This document shows, in pieces, positions 1 through 11,750 of a DNA stretch of 64,000 bases; position 1 is the first letter of the stretch, and each line of letters starts with the position of its first letter. The notes under the pieces are model-generated. The model was not told the DNA's origin. It was given only the letters and a program-made list of their open reading frames with translations, and did not search any database. The DNA comes from Pseudooceanicola nanhaiensis DSM 18065 (GTDB lineage: Bacteria > Pseudomonadota > Alphaproteobacteria > Rhodobacterales > Rhodobacteraceae). A program made the position numbers and the translations under genes. Location of the stretch: positions 1,644,288 to 1,708,287 of the forward strand of contig NZ_JHZF01000011.1 of the NCBI RefSeq assembly GCF_000688295.1, written 5' to 3'.

Positions 1-305
1 ACCGACAGCAGCCGCGACGTCAGCGAGAACGGCACCTCGCCCGGCGCGGGATGGGCCTGTTCGGCGTGTTCCCGGACGAAGATCGCATGGGACCCGCGAT
101 AGGGCGAAAGCGCGGGCTGGTATTCGTGGTGCAGCAGGATCAGCCGGTCGCCCACTTCCGCCTCGGCGAGGCTCACCCGGCAAGGGTAGCCGGGATGGGC
201 CTCGGCCACGACGCGGCGGGCGCCGCGGGCGGCGAGGTCTTCGTCGGTGAGATCGTAGTAGGGACGGAAGGGGGTGTCGTCGAGGGCGTGGATCTGGAAG
301 GTCAT
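1..305 (-). CDS. DUF1203 family protein (3' end cut off by window edge)
   Basis: This is the first 101 codons of a leftward gene. The translation begins MTFQIHALDDTPFRPYYDL and continues through a segment with GARRVVAEAHPGYPCRVSL, then LLHHEYQPALSPYRGSHAIF. That pattern (Cys-Arg-Val-Ser-Leu followed by His-Glu and Ser-His-Ala-Ile) is what I know from DUF1203, a family of about 150 residues with no established function. The ATG at 303-305 is the only start that includes the usual N-terminus. The missing C-terminus lies outside the window. The family call rests on recalled motif similarity; no biochemical role can be stated. Confidence 0.75.
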   Translation of the reverse strand, partial: MTFQIHALDDTPFRPYYDLTDEDLAARGARRVVAEAHPGYPCRVSLAEAEVGDRLILLHHEYQPALSPYRGSHAIFVREHAEQAHPAPGEVPFSLTSRLLS

Positions 306-377
306 CGCGGTGTCTCCGTGGGTGTCCCACGAGAGCTACGCCCCGCCCTGCCGGGCGGCGACCCGGAACCTGCGGGA

Positions 378-836
378 TCAGCCGGACCAGCGTTTGCAGG
401 TGCCCTCGGCGATCAGGATCTCGCCGATGTCATGGCCGTCGGGAAGCGCGCAGGTGCCGATCTCGCGGTCCATCGACCCTCGCCCGGCGAGCCGGCAGAG
501 GAGCGGGCCGTGCTGCACAAGTTCGACCATCCGCCACGTCGCCTCGCGCCCCGCATCGGTGTCGCGCTCGGCGCAGTCGAGGTTGCCGATCCGGATCGGA
601 ATGCCCCGCACCTCGATCGTGTCGCCGTCGCGCACATGCGAGGCCGGCCCCTGCACGAGATGCTGTGCGGGCGCGGCGGCGTGATGCAGCAGCGCGGCGG
701 GCAGCGGCAGCTTGAGACCCGAGCCGAAGGCGATGCCGAACCCGATCAGCGCCATCGCCAGCAGCACCCCGCGCGCCCGCGCCGCGATGCGCCGCCGCCG
801 GAGGGCCCTGTGCCTGATGAGATCCGCGTAAAGCAT
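378..836 (-). CDS. Thermonuclease-like (SNase fold) small protein with N-terminal membrane anchor or signal
   Basis: This 152-residue protein starts MLYADLIRHRALRRRRIA, with a strongly basic N-terminus, then a hydrophobic stretch at about residues 22-42 (VLLAMALIGFGIAFG) that could be a signal or anchor. The rest carries VRDGDTIEVRGIPIRIGNLD, which matches the opening strands of staphylococcal-nuclease-type domains (DGDT with a following Asp), and a later ERDTDAGREAT segment resembling the E-x-x-x-x-G-x-x-A part of that fold. It is short for a complete nuclease (usually 140-180 residues for the domain alone), so activity is uncertain. An alternative TTG start at 875 would add 13 residues; I prefer the ATG at 836. 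No convincing Shine-Dalgarno sequence is visible for either start. Confidence 0.65.
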   Translation of the reverse strand: MLYADLIRHRALRRRRIAARARGVLLAMALIGFGIAFGSGLKLPLPAALLHHAAAPAQHLVQGPASHVRDGDTIEVRGIPIRIGNLDCAERDTDAGREATWRMVELVQHGPLLCRLAGRGSMDREIGTCALPDGHDIGEILIAEGTCKRWSG

Positions 837-918
837 GGCCCGAGGATAGGACCAAGCGCGGCGGAAATGCGGCAAAACAGGTGCAGACCCTGGGTCAATG
901 CGTTGAAATCAGGGGAAG

Positions 919-940
919 AAGTGTCCTGCGAGACACACTT
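919..940 (-). terminator. Possible aspS terminator stem-loop
   Basis: AAGTGT at 919-924 pairs with ACACTT at 935-940 around a 10-base loop, 45 bases beyond the aspS stop codon. On the leftward strand it is followed by CTTCTTCC rather than a clean T-run. On the rightward strand TTTT does follow, but no rightward gene ends here. This is a weak candidate. Confidence 0.35.
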
Positions 941-984
941 TTTACGCGAGCGGGGTGGCGGCCACCGGCCCCACCCCGCGAGCG

Positions 985-2766
985 TCACTCCTGCGGGATC
1001 ACGCGCAGGGACAATTCCATGAGCTGATCCGAGGTCGGTTCCGACGGCGCACCCATCATCAGGTCCTCGGCCCGCTGGTTCATCGGGAAGAGCATGACGT
1101 CGCGCAGGTTGTCCTCGTCCGCCAGCAGCATGACGATCCGGTCCACCCCGGCCGCGCAGCCGCCGTGCGGGGGCGCGCCGTACTGGAAGGCATTGACCAT
1201 GCCGCCGAAGCGCTTGGTCACTTCTTCCTTCGGGTAGCCCGCGATCTCGAAGGCCTTGAACATGATCTCGGGCTTGTGGTTCCGGATCGCGCCCGAGACA
1301 ATCTCGTAGCCGTTGCAGGCGAGGTCGTACTGGAAGCCCTTCACCTTCAGCGGATCGCCCTCCAGCGCCTCCATCCCGCCCTGCGGCATGGAGAAGGGGT
1401 TGTGTTCGAAGTCGATCTTGCCGGTCTCGTCGTCCTTCTCGTAGATCGGGAAATCGACGATCCAGGCAAAGGCGAAGCGGTCCTTGTCGGTCAGGCCGAG
1501 CTCTTCGCCGATGACGTTGCGGGCGCGGCCCGCGACGGCCTCGAAGGACTTGGGCTTGCCGCCCAGGAAGAAGGCCGCGTCGCCGACGCCGAGGCCGAGC
1601 TGCTGGCGGATGGCTTCCGTCCGCTCGGGGCCGATGTTCTTGGCCAGCGGGCCCGCGGCCTCCATCTGGCCGTCGGTCTCACGCCAGAAGATATAGCCCA
1701 TCCCGGGCAGCCCCTGCTGCTGCGCGAAGCTGTTCATCCGGTCGCAGAACTTGCGGCTCCCGCCCGTGGGCGCCGGGATCGCGCGGATCTCGGTCCCCTC
1801 CTGCTCCAGCAGCTTGGCGAAGATCGCGAAGCCCGAGCCCGCGAAATGCTCGGACACCACCTGCATCTCGATCGGGTTGCGCAGGTCCGGCTTGTCAGAG
1901 CCGTATTTCAGCGCCGCGTCGGCATAGGAGATCTGCGGCCACTCGGCCGGCGCGTCGACCTTCCTGCCGCCGCCGAACTCCTCGAACACCCCGCCCAGCA
2001 CCGGCGCGATCGTGTCGAAGACGTCCTGCTGGGTGACGAAGCTCATCTCGAGGTCGAGCTGGTAGAAGTCGGTGGGCGAGCGGTCGGCGCGCGGGTCCTC
2101 GTCGCGGAAGCAGGGCGCGATCTGGAAATACTTGTCGAAGCCCGAGACCATCAGCAGCTGCTTGAACTGCTGCGGCGCCTGCGGCAGCGCGTAGAACTTG
2201 CCGGGATGCAGCCGCGACGGCACGAGGAAGTCGCGCGCGCCCTCGGGCGAGGAGGCGGTGATGATCGGCGTCTGGAACTCGCGGAAGCCCTTGTCCCACA
2301 TGCGTTTGCGCATCGAGGCCACGACGTCCGAGCGGAGCACCATGTTGCGCTGCATCACCTCGCGGCGGAGGTCGAGGTAGCGATAGCGCAGCCGCGTCTC
2401 CTCGGGGTATTCCTGGTCGCCGAAGACCATCAGCGGCAGCTCTTTCGCCGAGCCGAGGACCTCCATGTCGCGGATGTAGACCTCGATCTCGCCGGTCGGG
2501 AGCTTCGCGTTCACGAGGCTCTCGTCGCGCGCCTTCACGATGCCGTCGATCCGGATGCACCATTCCGAGCGCAGCTTCTCGACCTCGGCAAACACCGGGC
2601 TGTCGCTGTCGCAGAGCACCTGCGTCATCCCGTAATGGTCGCGCAGGTCGATGAAGAGCACCCCGCCGTGATCTCGGACCCGATGCACCCAGCCGGAGAG
2701 ACGGACGGTCTCGCCCACGTTGGATTTGTTCAGGTCGGCGCAGGTATGGCTGCGGTAGGCGTGCAT
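985..2766 (-). CDS. aspS: Aspartyl-tRNA synthetase, probably non-discriminating (Asp/Asn)
   Basis: The 593-residue class II synthetase charges tRNA-Asp in the cytoplasm. The N-terminal OB-fold anticodon-binding domain is at about residues 1-105 ([17 protein letters not shown]), motif 2 is [20 protein letters not shown], a bacterial GAD insertion lies in the middle, and motif 3 is in [19 protein letters not shown] near the C-terminus. The length equals the usual bacterial form. The residue after RVRD is His33. In well-studied AspRSs a His at this place goes with relaxed specificity for tRNA-Asn, while the discriminating E. coli enzyme has Leu. If so, GatCAB would complete Asn-tRNA synthesis. 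The gene diverges from cfa across 227 bases. Confidence 0.97.
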   Translation of the reverse strand: MHAYRSHTCADLNKSNVGETVRLSGWVHRVRDHGGVLFIDLRDHYGMTQVLCDSDSPVFAEVEKLRSEWCIRIDGIVKARDESLVNAKLPTGEIEVYIRDMEVLGSAKELPLMVFGDQEYPEETRLRYRYLDLRREVMQRNMVLRSDVVASMRKRMWDKGFREFQTPIITASSPEGARDFLVPSRLHPGKFYALPQAPQQFKQLLMVSGFDKYFQIAPCFRDEDPRADRSPTDFYQLDLEMSFVTQQDVFDTIAPVLGGVFEEFGGGRKVDAPAEWPQISYADAALKYGSDKPDLRNPIEMQVVSEHFAGSGFAIFAKLLEQEGTEIRAIPAPTGGSRKFCDRMNSFAQQQGLPGMGYIFWRETDGQMEAAGPLAKNIGPERTEAIRQQLGLGVGDAAFFLGGKPKSFEAVAGRARNVIGEELGLTDKDRFAFAWIVDFPIYEKDDETGKIDFEHNPFSMPQGGMEALEGDPLKVKGFQYDLACNGYEIVSGAIRNHKPEIMFKAFEIAGYPKEEVTKRFGGMVNAFQYGAPPHGGCAAGVDRIVMLLADEDNLRDVMLFPMNQRAEDLMMGAPSEPTSDQLMELSLRVIPQE

Positions 2767-2905
2767 GGCGCTCCCTCGAAGGGTCAGTGTTCAGGTGAGC
2801 GCCGATACACCTTGCATGAGGCCCAAAGTCAAGGCGGCAAGGGCCTTTCCCCGCGGGCCCGCCGCGGGAATTGCGCCACACCCGTGCACGGACCGTCCCC
2901 CGGGG

Positions 2906-2936
2906 TTGACCATTTTGCACAGAGGTTCTGTATTTT
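2906..2936 (+). promoter_or_regulatory. Candidate sigma-70 promoter of the cyclopropane synthase gene
   Basis: TTGACC at 2906-2911 and TGTATT/TATTTT at 2929-2936 (spacing 17-19) lie in the only AT-richer part of the aspS-cfa gap, about 58 bases before the cfa start. The -35 matches consensus in 5 of 6 positions; the -10 is weaker. Placement by eye only. Confidence 0.4.
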
Positions 2937-2993
2937 CTTTCAGGTTCAGCAGGTTGTAGCCTGAAGCCATTCCGACCCCCTGGTGGTGACATT

Positions 2994-4190
2994 ATGTGGG
3001 AAAGACTATTACTCGATTTTCTGAAGCAGGTTGTTCATGCGGGGCGGCTGACCGTCGTGATGCCCGACGGACGCGCCCATGACTTCGGCAGCGGCACCGG
3101 GGCGCCTTGGGTCACCGTGCGGCTTCTGGACGAGGACCTGCCGCGCAAGGTGGTCCTGAACCCCGACCTCGCGGTGAGCGAGGCCTACATGGACGAACGC
3201 CTCACCATCGACGGCGACGATCTGCACGCCTTCTTCGAGATGATCCTGGTGAACCTCTCGCAACGGCGCAGTGCGTGGTGGCAGGCGCCGCTGGCCCTGT
3301 CGCGGCGGGCAATGCGCCGGCTTGCGCAGCACAACCCGATCGGGCGCGCGCAGCAGAACGTGGCGCATCACTACGATCTGTCGGGCGCGCTCTACGATCT
3401 CTTCCTCGACGAGGACCGGCAGTATTCCTGCGCCTACTTCCCGCGCCCCGGCATGACGCTGGACGAGGCGCAGGCGGCGAAGAAGGCGCATATCGCGAAG
3501 AAGCTGCTCCTGAAACCGGGGATGAGGGTGCTCGACATCGGCTGCGGCTGGGGCGGCATGGCGCTGACGCTGGCCAGGGAGCACGGCGCCAGGGTCGTGG
3601 GCGTGACGCTCTCGAAGGAGCAGCACGCGGTCGCGGTGAAACGGGCGGAGGCCGCCGGGCTGTCCGACCGGGTGGACTTCCGGCTGACCGATTACCGCAC
3701 CCTGTCCGAGAGCTTCGACCGCATCGTCTCGGTCGGGATGTTCGAGCATGTCGGCGCGCCGCATTTCCTCGAATATTTCCGGACCGTCGAACGGTTGCTG
3801 GATCCGGACGGGGTCGCGCTGATCCATACCATCGGGCGCGAGACACCGCCCGGCGTCACCAGCCCCTTCATCCGCAAGTACATCTTCCCGGGCGGCTACG
3901 TCCCCGCCCTGTCCGAGATCGCCACGGCGGTCGAGAAGACGCGGCTCTGGACCACCGACATCGAGGTCTGGCGCCTGCATTATGCCACCACCCTGCGCCA
4001 TTGGTACGACCGCTTCATGGCCCGGCAGGACGAGGCCCGCGCGCTCTACGACGACCGCTTCTGCCGGATGTGGCGATATTACCTCCTGGCCAGCGAGATG
4101 ACGTTCCGGCACGATTTCCAGGTCGTCTACCAGATACAGATCGCACGCCGGCAGGACGCCGTCCCGCTGTCACGCGACTACATGTATTGA
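2994..4190 (+). CDS. cfa: Cyclopropane-fatty-acyl-phospholipid synthase family methyltransferase
   Basis: This 398-residue SAM-dependent enzyme belongs to the family that methylenates unsaturated acyl chains of membrane phospholipids. Recognisable parts in order are an N-terminal lipid-interaction region (residues 1-110), HHYDLS at 125-130, SCAYF at 145-149, the SAM-binding loop VLDIGCGWGG at 179-188, and MFEHVG at 249-254. The C-terminal RLHYATTLRHWYDRF segment is also typical of the family. The length fits CFA synthases (380-410). The ATG at 2994 gives the expected N-terminus. Related members in this bacterial group may act on other lipids or install methyl groups rather than rings, so the exact product is inferred. 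It stands alone, divergent from aspS. Confidence 0.9.
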   Translation: MWERLLLDFLKQVVHAGRLTVVMPDGRAHDFGSGTGAPWVTVRLLDEDLPRKVVLNPDLAVSEAYMDERLTIDGDDLHAFFEMILVNLSQRRSAWWQAPLALSRRAMRRLAQHNPIGRAQQNVAHHYDLSGALYDLFLDEDRQYSCAYFPRPGMTLDEAQAAKKAHIAKKLLLKPGMRVLDIGCGWGGMALTLAREHGARVVGVTLSKEQHAVAVKRAEAAGLSDRVDFRLTDYRTLSESFDRIVSVGMFEHVGAPHFLEYFRTVERLLDPDGVALIHTIGRETPPGVTSPFIRKYIFPGGYVPALSEIATAVEKTRLWTTDIEVWRLHYATTLRHWYDRFMARQDEARALYDDRFCRMWRYYLLASEMTFRHDFQVVYQIQIARRQDAVPLSRDYMY

Positions 4191-4222
4191 AGCTCTCCCG
4201 CGGCGTGCACGAGATATCGGCA

Positions 4223-4241
4223 TGGTTGACAGGATCAACCA
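4223..4241. promoter_or_regulatory. 19-bp inverted repeat upstream of the repeat-protein gene
   Basis: TGGTTGA (4223-4229), a 5-base spacer and TCAACCA (4235-4241) form a perfect 7-bp inverted repeat, 100 bases before the next gene. The right arm is followed by A residues rather than T, so a rightward terminator for cfa is unlikely. The left arm contains a TTGACA hexamer at 4226-4231, suggesting an operator over a -35 element, but no good -10 follows at the right distance. Confidence 0.35.
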
Positions 4242-4341
4242 AAAAGCGATCCGCGACGTGAAACCCACACGGCCAGGCTGTCGTGTCTATGCGCACAGAC
4301 AGTGCAGACCCGGGTGGGGGCGTCGAAGGGAGAGGACTCCA

Positions 4342-5121
4342 ATGACACGCATGCACGTTATGACGATTTCGATGATGATGGCGGCCGCCTTCGCGACGAC
4401 CGCCAGGGGGCAGGTCGGGCTTGGCGCCGACGTTTCGATCGGGGGCGGTTCCGTGGCCGGGCTCGGCGTGGACGCATCGATCGGGGGCGGCTCGGTGGCC
4501 GATGTCGGCGTCGACGCCTCGGTCGGCAGTGGCGGCTCGGTCGCGGATGCCGGTGTGGACGCGAGCGTGGGCGACGGCTCGGTCGCGGACGCCAGCGTGG
4601 ACGCGTCGGTCGGCAATGGCTCCGTCGCGGACGCCAGCGTGGACGCGTCGGTCGGCAATGGCTCGGTCGCAGACGCCAGCGTGGGCGCCACGGTCGGCGG
4701 CGGCGGCTCGGTCGCGGATGTCGGCGTGGGCGCCACGGTCGGCGGCGGCTCGGTCGCGGATGTCGGCGTGGGTGCCACCGTGGGAGGCGGTTCCGTCGCG
4801 GATGTCAACGTCGGCGGCACGATCGGCGGCGGCACGGGCTCCGGCACCACCGGGACCACGGGCGGATCGACCGGCAGCGGCGGCAGCAGCGCCGGCGGCG
4901 GCACGCAGACGGCGGGCGGCGGTCAGACGAACGGCGGCTCCGGCCCCTCGCTGGTCGGCCGTGACCTCATCAGCCGTGACGGTGTCGTGCTGGGCGTGGT
5001 CAACCGCGTCGCCCGCGACATGATCTGCACCCCGGATCGCTGCCTGAAGTTCCGCACGCGCCCGGTGCTGACGGCCGAGGGCATCGTGGTGAACGTCTCG
5101 AGCCGGCGCTTCCTTCAGTAA
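4342..5121 (+). CDS. Exported protein with nine tandem 14-15-residue Gly/Val/Asp/Ala repeats
   Basis: This predicted 259-residue protein begins MTRMHVMTISMMMAAAFATT, a signal peptide probably cleaved after the ARG at 21-23. Residues 34-161 are nine tandem units of the pattern GGGSVADVGVDASV, with small changes (D/G, S/G, V/A) between units. Residues 162-200 are a Gly/Ser/Thr-rich linker. The C-terminal residues 203-259 form a separate domain starting LVGRDLISRDGVVLGVVNR, which resembles a PRC-barrel-like strand pattern and holds two Cys (CTPDRC). I start at 4342, where GGGAGAGG precedes the ATG, rather than at the in-frame ATG at 4222, which would put 40 residues ahead of the signal. The period and composition suggest a secreted fibrous or beta-roll protein; the function is unknown. 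Confidence 0.75.
   Translation: MTRMHVMTISMMMAAAFATTARGQVGLGADVSIGGGSVAGLGVDASIGGGSVADVGVDASVGSGGSVADAGVDASVGDGSVADASVDASVGNGSVADASVDASVGNGSVADASVGATVGGGGSVADVGVGATVGGGSVADVGVGATVGGGSVADVNVGGTIGGGTGSGTTGTTGGSTGSGGSSAGGGTQTAGGGQTNGGSGPSLVGRDLISRDGVVLGVVNRVARDMICTPDRCLKFRTRPVLTAEGIVVNVSSRRFLQ
4441..4824 (+). repeat. In-gene tandem repeat array, nine units of 42 or 45 bp
   Basis: The array encodes residues 34-161 of the exported repeat protein. Seven units are 42 bp and two (the third and seventh) are 45 bp, with an extra Gly codon. The fourth to sixth units are nearly identical at the DNA level (the motif GTGGACGCGTCGGTCGGC recurs), which points to recent unit duplication, while the outer units have diverged. 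Copy number is therefore likely to vary between strains. Confidence 0.85.
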
Positions 5122-5260
5122 CGCGCCTTCCCGGGCCGCCCCCGCGCGGCCCGGGGCCTGCCTTCCCCTGGCGGCAGCGGTCACATGGGCTTGATCGACC
5201 CCTTGCACACCGGACCCCGGTGCGTATAACCCCGCAGCAATTTGCGCGCCCGGGGGACTC

Positions 5261-8530
<3,270 letters not shown>

Positions 8531-8550
8531 CCAATCCCGGAGGGACCGAC

Positions 8551-8637
8551 ATGAGCACCATTTTCCTGCGCGCCGCCGCGCTCGCATCCCTGCTGGCCCT
8601 CGCGGCCTGCGACGTGCCCTTCGTGCCCGGTATCTGA
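8551..8637 (+). CDS. Tiny putative lipoprotein, 28 residues
   Basis: The ATG at 8551 follows CGGAGGGACCGAC, a good ribosome binding site, 20 bases after the carB stop. The translation starts MSTIFLRAAALASLLALAAC and ends DVPFVPGI. The Arg before a hydrophobic core, then LALAAC, form a typical signal-peptidase-II lipobox with the modified Cys at residue 20. That leaves a mature lipopeptide of nine residues, CDVPFVPGI. Such short ORFs are usually skipped by gene callers. The ribosome binding site, textbook lipobox and placement as the last gene after carB make it credible. No function can be assigned. Confidence 0.6.
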   Translation: MSTIFLRAAALASLLALAACDVPFVPGI

Positions 8638-8711
8638 CCTGCGGGCCGCGCGGGGCACCGACCCGCGCGGCGCCCCTCCGGACCGCACCGCCCTCTCCGC
8701 ACAAGGCGCGC

Positions 8712-9302
8712 ATGGCCAAGCTCTACTTCCACTATTCCACGATGAACGCCGGCAAGTCGACGGTGCTGCTGCAGGCGTCGCACAACTACGTCGAGCGGGG
8801 AATGCAGACCTACCTGCTGACCGCGCGGCTCGACGACCGGGCGGGCGCGGGGCGGATCGCCAGCCGGATCGGCATCGGCCAGAGCGCCGACACCTTCGAC
8901 GGCGACACCGACCTCTTCGCCCGGATCGAGGCGCGGCTCGCCCAAGGGCCCTGCGCCTGCGTCTTCATCGACGAGGCGCAGTTCCTCACCGAACGGCAGG
9001 TGTGGCAACTGGCGCGGGCGGTCGACGACCTGAACCTGCCGGTGATGTGCTACGGGCTGCGGGTCGATTTCCTGGGCCATCTCTTCGAGGGTTCGGCCAC
9101 GCTTCTGGCGCTCGCCGACGAGATGCGCGAGGTCCGCACGATCTGCCATTGCGGGCGCAAGGCCACGATGGTCGTCCGCCGCGGCGCCGACGGGCGCGCG
9201 ATGACCACCGGGGACCAGGTCCAGATCGGCGGGAACGAGACCTACGTCTCGCTCTGCCGCCGCCACTGGCGCGAGGAAACCGGCGACAGCCCCGAGGCTT
9301 GA
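8712..9302 (+). CDS. tdk: Thymidine kinase (type II)
   Basis: This 196-residue cytoplasmic enzyme phosphorylates thymidine with ATP in the salvage pathway. Visible features are the P-loop MNAGKST (residues 11-17), the Walker B-like FIDEAQF (85-91), the nucleoside-binding GLRVDFLGHLFEGS region, and a zinc lasso with Cys145, Cys147, Cys182 and His185 (ICHCGRK and SLCRRHW). The lasso is the signature that separates type II thymidine kinases from the viral and mammalian deoxyribonucleoside kinases. The length matches the E. coli enzyme (about 205). It sits 74 bases after the small lipoprotein gene. Confidence 0.95.
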   Translation: MAKLYFHYSTMNAGKSTVLLQASHNYVERGMQTYLLTARLDDRAGAGRIASRIGIGQSADTFDGDTDLFARIEARLAQGPCACVFIDEAQFLTERQVWQLARAVDDLNLPVMCYGLRVDFLGHLFEGSATLLALADEMREVRTICHCGRKATMVVRRGADGRAMTTGDQVQIGGNETYVSLCRRHWREETGDSPEA

Positions 9303-9356
9303 CCCGCGCGCCCGGCCGACGGCATTACTCGAAGCGGGGCAGAAAAGGCGAATTGC

Positions 9357-10460
9357 ATGGCGCGGACCACGACCCGAGGATCGAGCTGGACCCGGCGCGC
9401 CGCGCTGGCGCTCCTGATGCTGGCCGCCGCCTGTTCTCCCCGGCCCGGACCCGAGGCGCTCAATCCCGCCGCCACGCCGCCCGATCCGGCGCGGGTGCAC
9501 CGCATCTACGTGGTCACCACCCGTGCCGCGCGGGATGCCTTCCGGTCCGAGCCCTCTTTCGTCACCCGATACGGCTTCTACGACGTGTCGGTTCCGCCCG
9601 ACCACGGCGGCACGAAACTGACCTTCGACCCGGTCTCGCCCGATCCCGCGAAGGATTACTTCGTCTCGGACAGCGGCCTCATGGAGCGCGAGGCCTTCTA
9701 CCGCGCCGTCTCCCGCAACCGGGCGCAGGAGCCGGGCGTCTTCGTGCACGGGTTCAACACGACCCATTCCGAAGGGGTCTTCCGCCTCGCCCAGCTGACC
9801 GCCAGCGCCGGATACACCGGGGCGCCGATCCTCTTCTCGTGGCCCTCCGAGGGATCGCCGCTCGATTACGTCGGCGACCGGCAGGGCGCGCTCTTCTCCC
9901 GCGACCCGCTGGCCGAGCTGATGATCGAACTGACCCGTCGCAACCGCGACAACGTTATGGTCTTCGGCCACAGCATGGGCGGCTTCCTGATCGTCGAGGC
10001 GCTGCGCACGCTCAGCCTGTCGGGGCGCCGCGGCGTGCTCGACCGGCTCGAGACGGTGCTTGCCTCGCCCGACATCGACGTGGCGCTCTTCGCGCGGACG
10101 ATGCGCGCGATCGGGCCGCTGCGCAATCCCGTCGCCGTGCTGACGGCGCCGGGCGACCGTGCCCTGGCGATCTCCTCCACCATCTCGGGCGGACGGGTCC
10201 GGCTGGGCTCGCTCGGCGTGACCGACCCACGGGTCGCCGATGTGGCGACCCTCGGCAATGTCGAGCTGGTGGACATGTCGGCCGTCGCGACCGACGACCG
10301 CTTCGGGCACGACCGCTACATCCATCTGGCCGGGCAGTTCTCCCGGCTCCAGAGCGCCTCCGGCACCAGGACCGGCCTTCGGGGCGCGGGGGCCTATGTG
10401 CTCCGCTCGCTCGACGATGCCTTCCTCGAACCGGTCTTCGACCAGATCGACATCCAGTAG
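9357..10460 (+). CDS. Alpha/beta-hydrolase lipoprotein (DUF900-type esterase)
   Basis: This 367-residue protein has an N-terminal lipoprotein signal with lipobox LAAAC, so Cys26 is the likely lipidated residue and the protein is attached to the cell envelope. The hydrolase core has HGFN (131-134), a likely oxyanion region, then FSWPSEG (160-166) and the nucleophile elbow GHSMGG at 204-209 (Ser206). That combination is what I know from the DUF900 group of alpha/beta hydrolases. The final catalytic His is probably in FGHDRYIHLAG. The substrate is unknown. The gene converges with the dehydrogenase gene; their stop codons are 1 base apart. Confidence 0.8.
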   Translation: MARTTTRGSSWTRRAALALLMLAAACSPRPGPEALNPAATPPDPARVHRIYVVTTRAARDAFRSEPSFVTRYGFYDVSVPPDHGGTKLTFDPVSPDPAKDYFVSDSGLMEREAFYRAVSRNRAQEPGVFVHGFNTTHSEGVFRLAQLTASAGYTGAPILFSWPSEGSPLDYVGDRQGALFSRDPLAELMIELTRRNRDNVMVFGHSMGGFLIVEALRTLSLSGRRGVLDRLETVLASPDIDVALFARTMRAIGPLRNPVAVLTAPGDRALAISSTISGGRVRLGSLGVTDPRVADVATLGNVELVDMSAVATDDRFGHDRYIHLAGQFSRLQSASGTRTGLRGAGAYVLRSLDDAFLEPVFDQIDIQ

Positions 10461-10461
10461 C

Positions 10462-11415
10462 TCAGTTGACGAGGTTCGGCGGCTCCTCGCCCGCAAAGAA
10501 GGCGCGCAGGGTCTCGACCGCCATCAGCCCCATGGCCTCGCGCACTTCCAGCGCGGCGGTCCCCAGATGCGGCAGCAGCGTCACGTTCTCCATGCGACGC
10601 AGCACCTCGGGCACCACGGGCTCGTTCTCGTAGACGTCGAGCCCCGCGCCCCGCAGCGCGCCCGACTGCAGGGCCGCGATCAGCGCCGCCTCGTCCACCA
10701 CGTCGCCACGCGAGATATTCACGAAGATCGCGCCGGGGCGCATCGCCGCAAGGAACTCGGCGCCCAGTATGTGCCGCGTCTCGGCCCCGCCCGGCACGGC
10801 TGTCACGACGATCTCCGCCTCGGAGGCCAGGGTCTGCAGGCTCACCTGCTGCGCCGGGAAATCGACCGGTTTCTCCGAGCGGTTGGCATAGATCACCTCC
10901 ATCCCGAAACCGAAATGGCAGCGCCGCGCGATGGCCTGCCCGATCCGGCCCATGCCGACGATGCCCACCTTGCGGCCGGTGACATGCATCCCCAGCATCT
11001 GCGTCGGGTGCCAGCCTTCCCACAGGCCGGACCGGACGAGGCGCTCGCCCTCCCCCGCCCGGCGCGCGGTCGACAGGATCAGCGTCATCGCCACGTCCGC
11101 CGTGGCATCGGTCACCGCGCCCGGCGTGTTCGACACGGCGATCCCCGCCCTGCGGGCCGCGGCGGCGTCGATGTGATTGTAGCCCACGCCGAAGTTGGCG
11201 ATGATCTTGCAGCGCGGGGCGTTGAACTCGGCAAAGGCCTGCTGGTCGAAATTGTCCCCCAGCGTGGCCAGCACCCCGTCGTGCAGCACCAGCGCGGCCC
11301 GCAGCTGCGAGCGCTTCATCGGCTGGTTGGTGTCGCGCACCTCGATCTCGAAATGCCTCTCGGCCTCGGCCAGCACGCGGTCCGGCAGCGGGCGGGTGAT
11401 CAGGACCCGGGTCAC
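10462..11415 (-). CDS. D-isomer-specific 2-hydroxyacid dehydrogenase (glyoxylate/hydroxypyruvate reductase-like)
   Basis: This 317-residue NAD(P)H-dependent reductase contains the Rossmann loop GIVGMGRIGQ (151-160) and the catalytic trio Arg236 (NISRGDVV), Glu265 (DVYENEP) and His283 (LLPHLGTA). The substrate loop includes NFGVGYNHID. The family covers glyoxylate, hydroxypyruvate and related 2-oxoacid reductases; NISRG with YENEP fits the glyoxylate/hydroxypyruvate branch best, which is inference. It is the last gene of a leftward run and overlaps the preceding csaA-like gene by 4 bases, indicating translational coupling. Confidence 0.88.
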   Translation of the reverse strand: MTRVLITRPLPDRVLAEAERHFEIEVRDTNQPMKRSQLRAALVLHDGVLATLGDNFDQQAFAEFNAPRCKIIANFGVGYNHIDAAAARRAGIAVSNTPGAVTDATADVAMTLILSTARRAGEGERLVRSGLWEGWHPTQMLGMHVTGRKVGIVGMGRIGQAIARRCHFGFGMEVIYANRSEKPVDFPAQQVSLQTLASEAEIVVTAVPGGAETRHILGAEFLAAMRPGAIFVNISRGDVVDEAALIAALQSGALRGAGLDVYENEPVVPEVLRRMENVTLLPHLGTAALEVREAMGLMAVETLRAFFAGEEPPNLVN

Positions 11416-11750
11416 TGCAGCCGCTCCCCAGGCGCCACGTCGCGGTCCGGCGCGCTCAGCACGATGGCGCCCTCCGCGTCGGCGAACCCCAGCACCAGCG
11501 CCTCGGACATGAAGGGGCCGATCTGGCGCGGCGGGAAGTTCACCACGCCCATCACCATCCGGCCGACCAGCGTCTCGGGGGTGTAATGCACGGTGATCTG
11601 GGCCGAGCTCTTCTTCACGCCGATCTCGGGTCCGTAATCCACCCAGAGCTTGATCGCGGGCTTGCGCGCCTCGGGGAACGGTTCGGCCCGGACCACCCGG
11701 CCGGCGCGGATGTCGACCTTGAGGAAATCGTCGAACGTGATCTCAGCCAT
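11412..11750 (-). CDS. csaA: CsaA-like tRNA-binding-domain protein
   Basis: This 112-residue protein is essentially one OB-fold tRNA-binding domain. FDDFLKVDIRAGRVVRAEPF near the start and MVMGVVNFPPRQIGPFMSEALVLG in the second half (FPPRQIG and MSEALVLG) match the CsaA/Trbp111 family, which binds tRNA or acts as a dimeric chaperone linked to protein export in Bacillus. The length is that of CsaA. It overlaps proC by 8 bases and the dehydrogenase by 4, so all three are probably made from one message. Export-chaperone activity in this organism is not shown. Confidence 0.85.
   Translation of the reverse strand: MAEITFDDFLKVDIRAGRVVRAEPFPEARKPAIKLWVDYGPEIGVKKSSAQITVHYTPETLVGRMVMGVVNFPPRQIGPFMSEALVLGFADAEGAIVLSAPDRDVAPGERLQ

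Noticed and set aside
4223..4241. Terminator of cfa
   Set aside because: The inverted repeat is followed by A residues on the rightward strand, and the stem is short with a 5-base loop; an operator explains it better.
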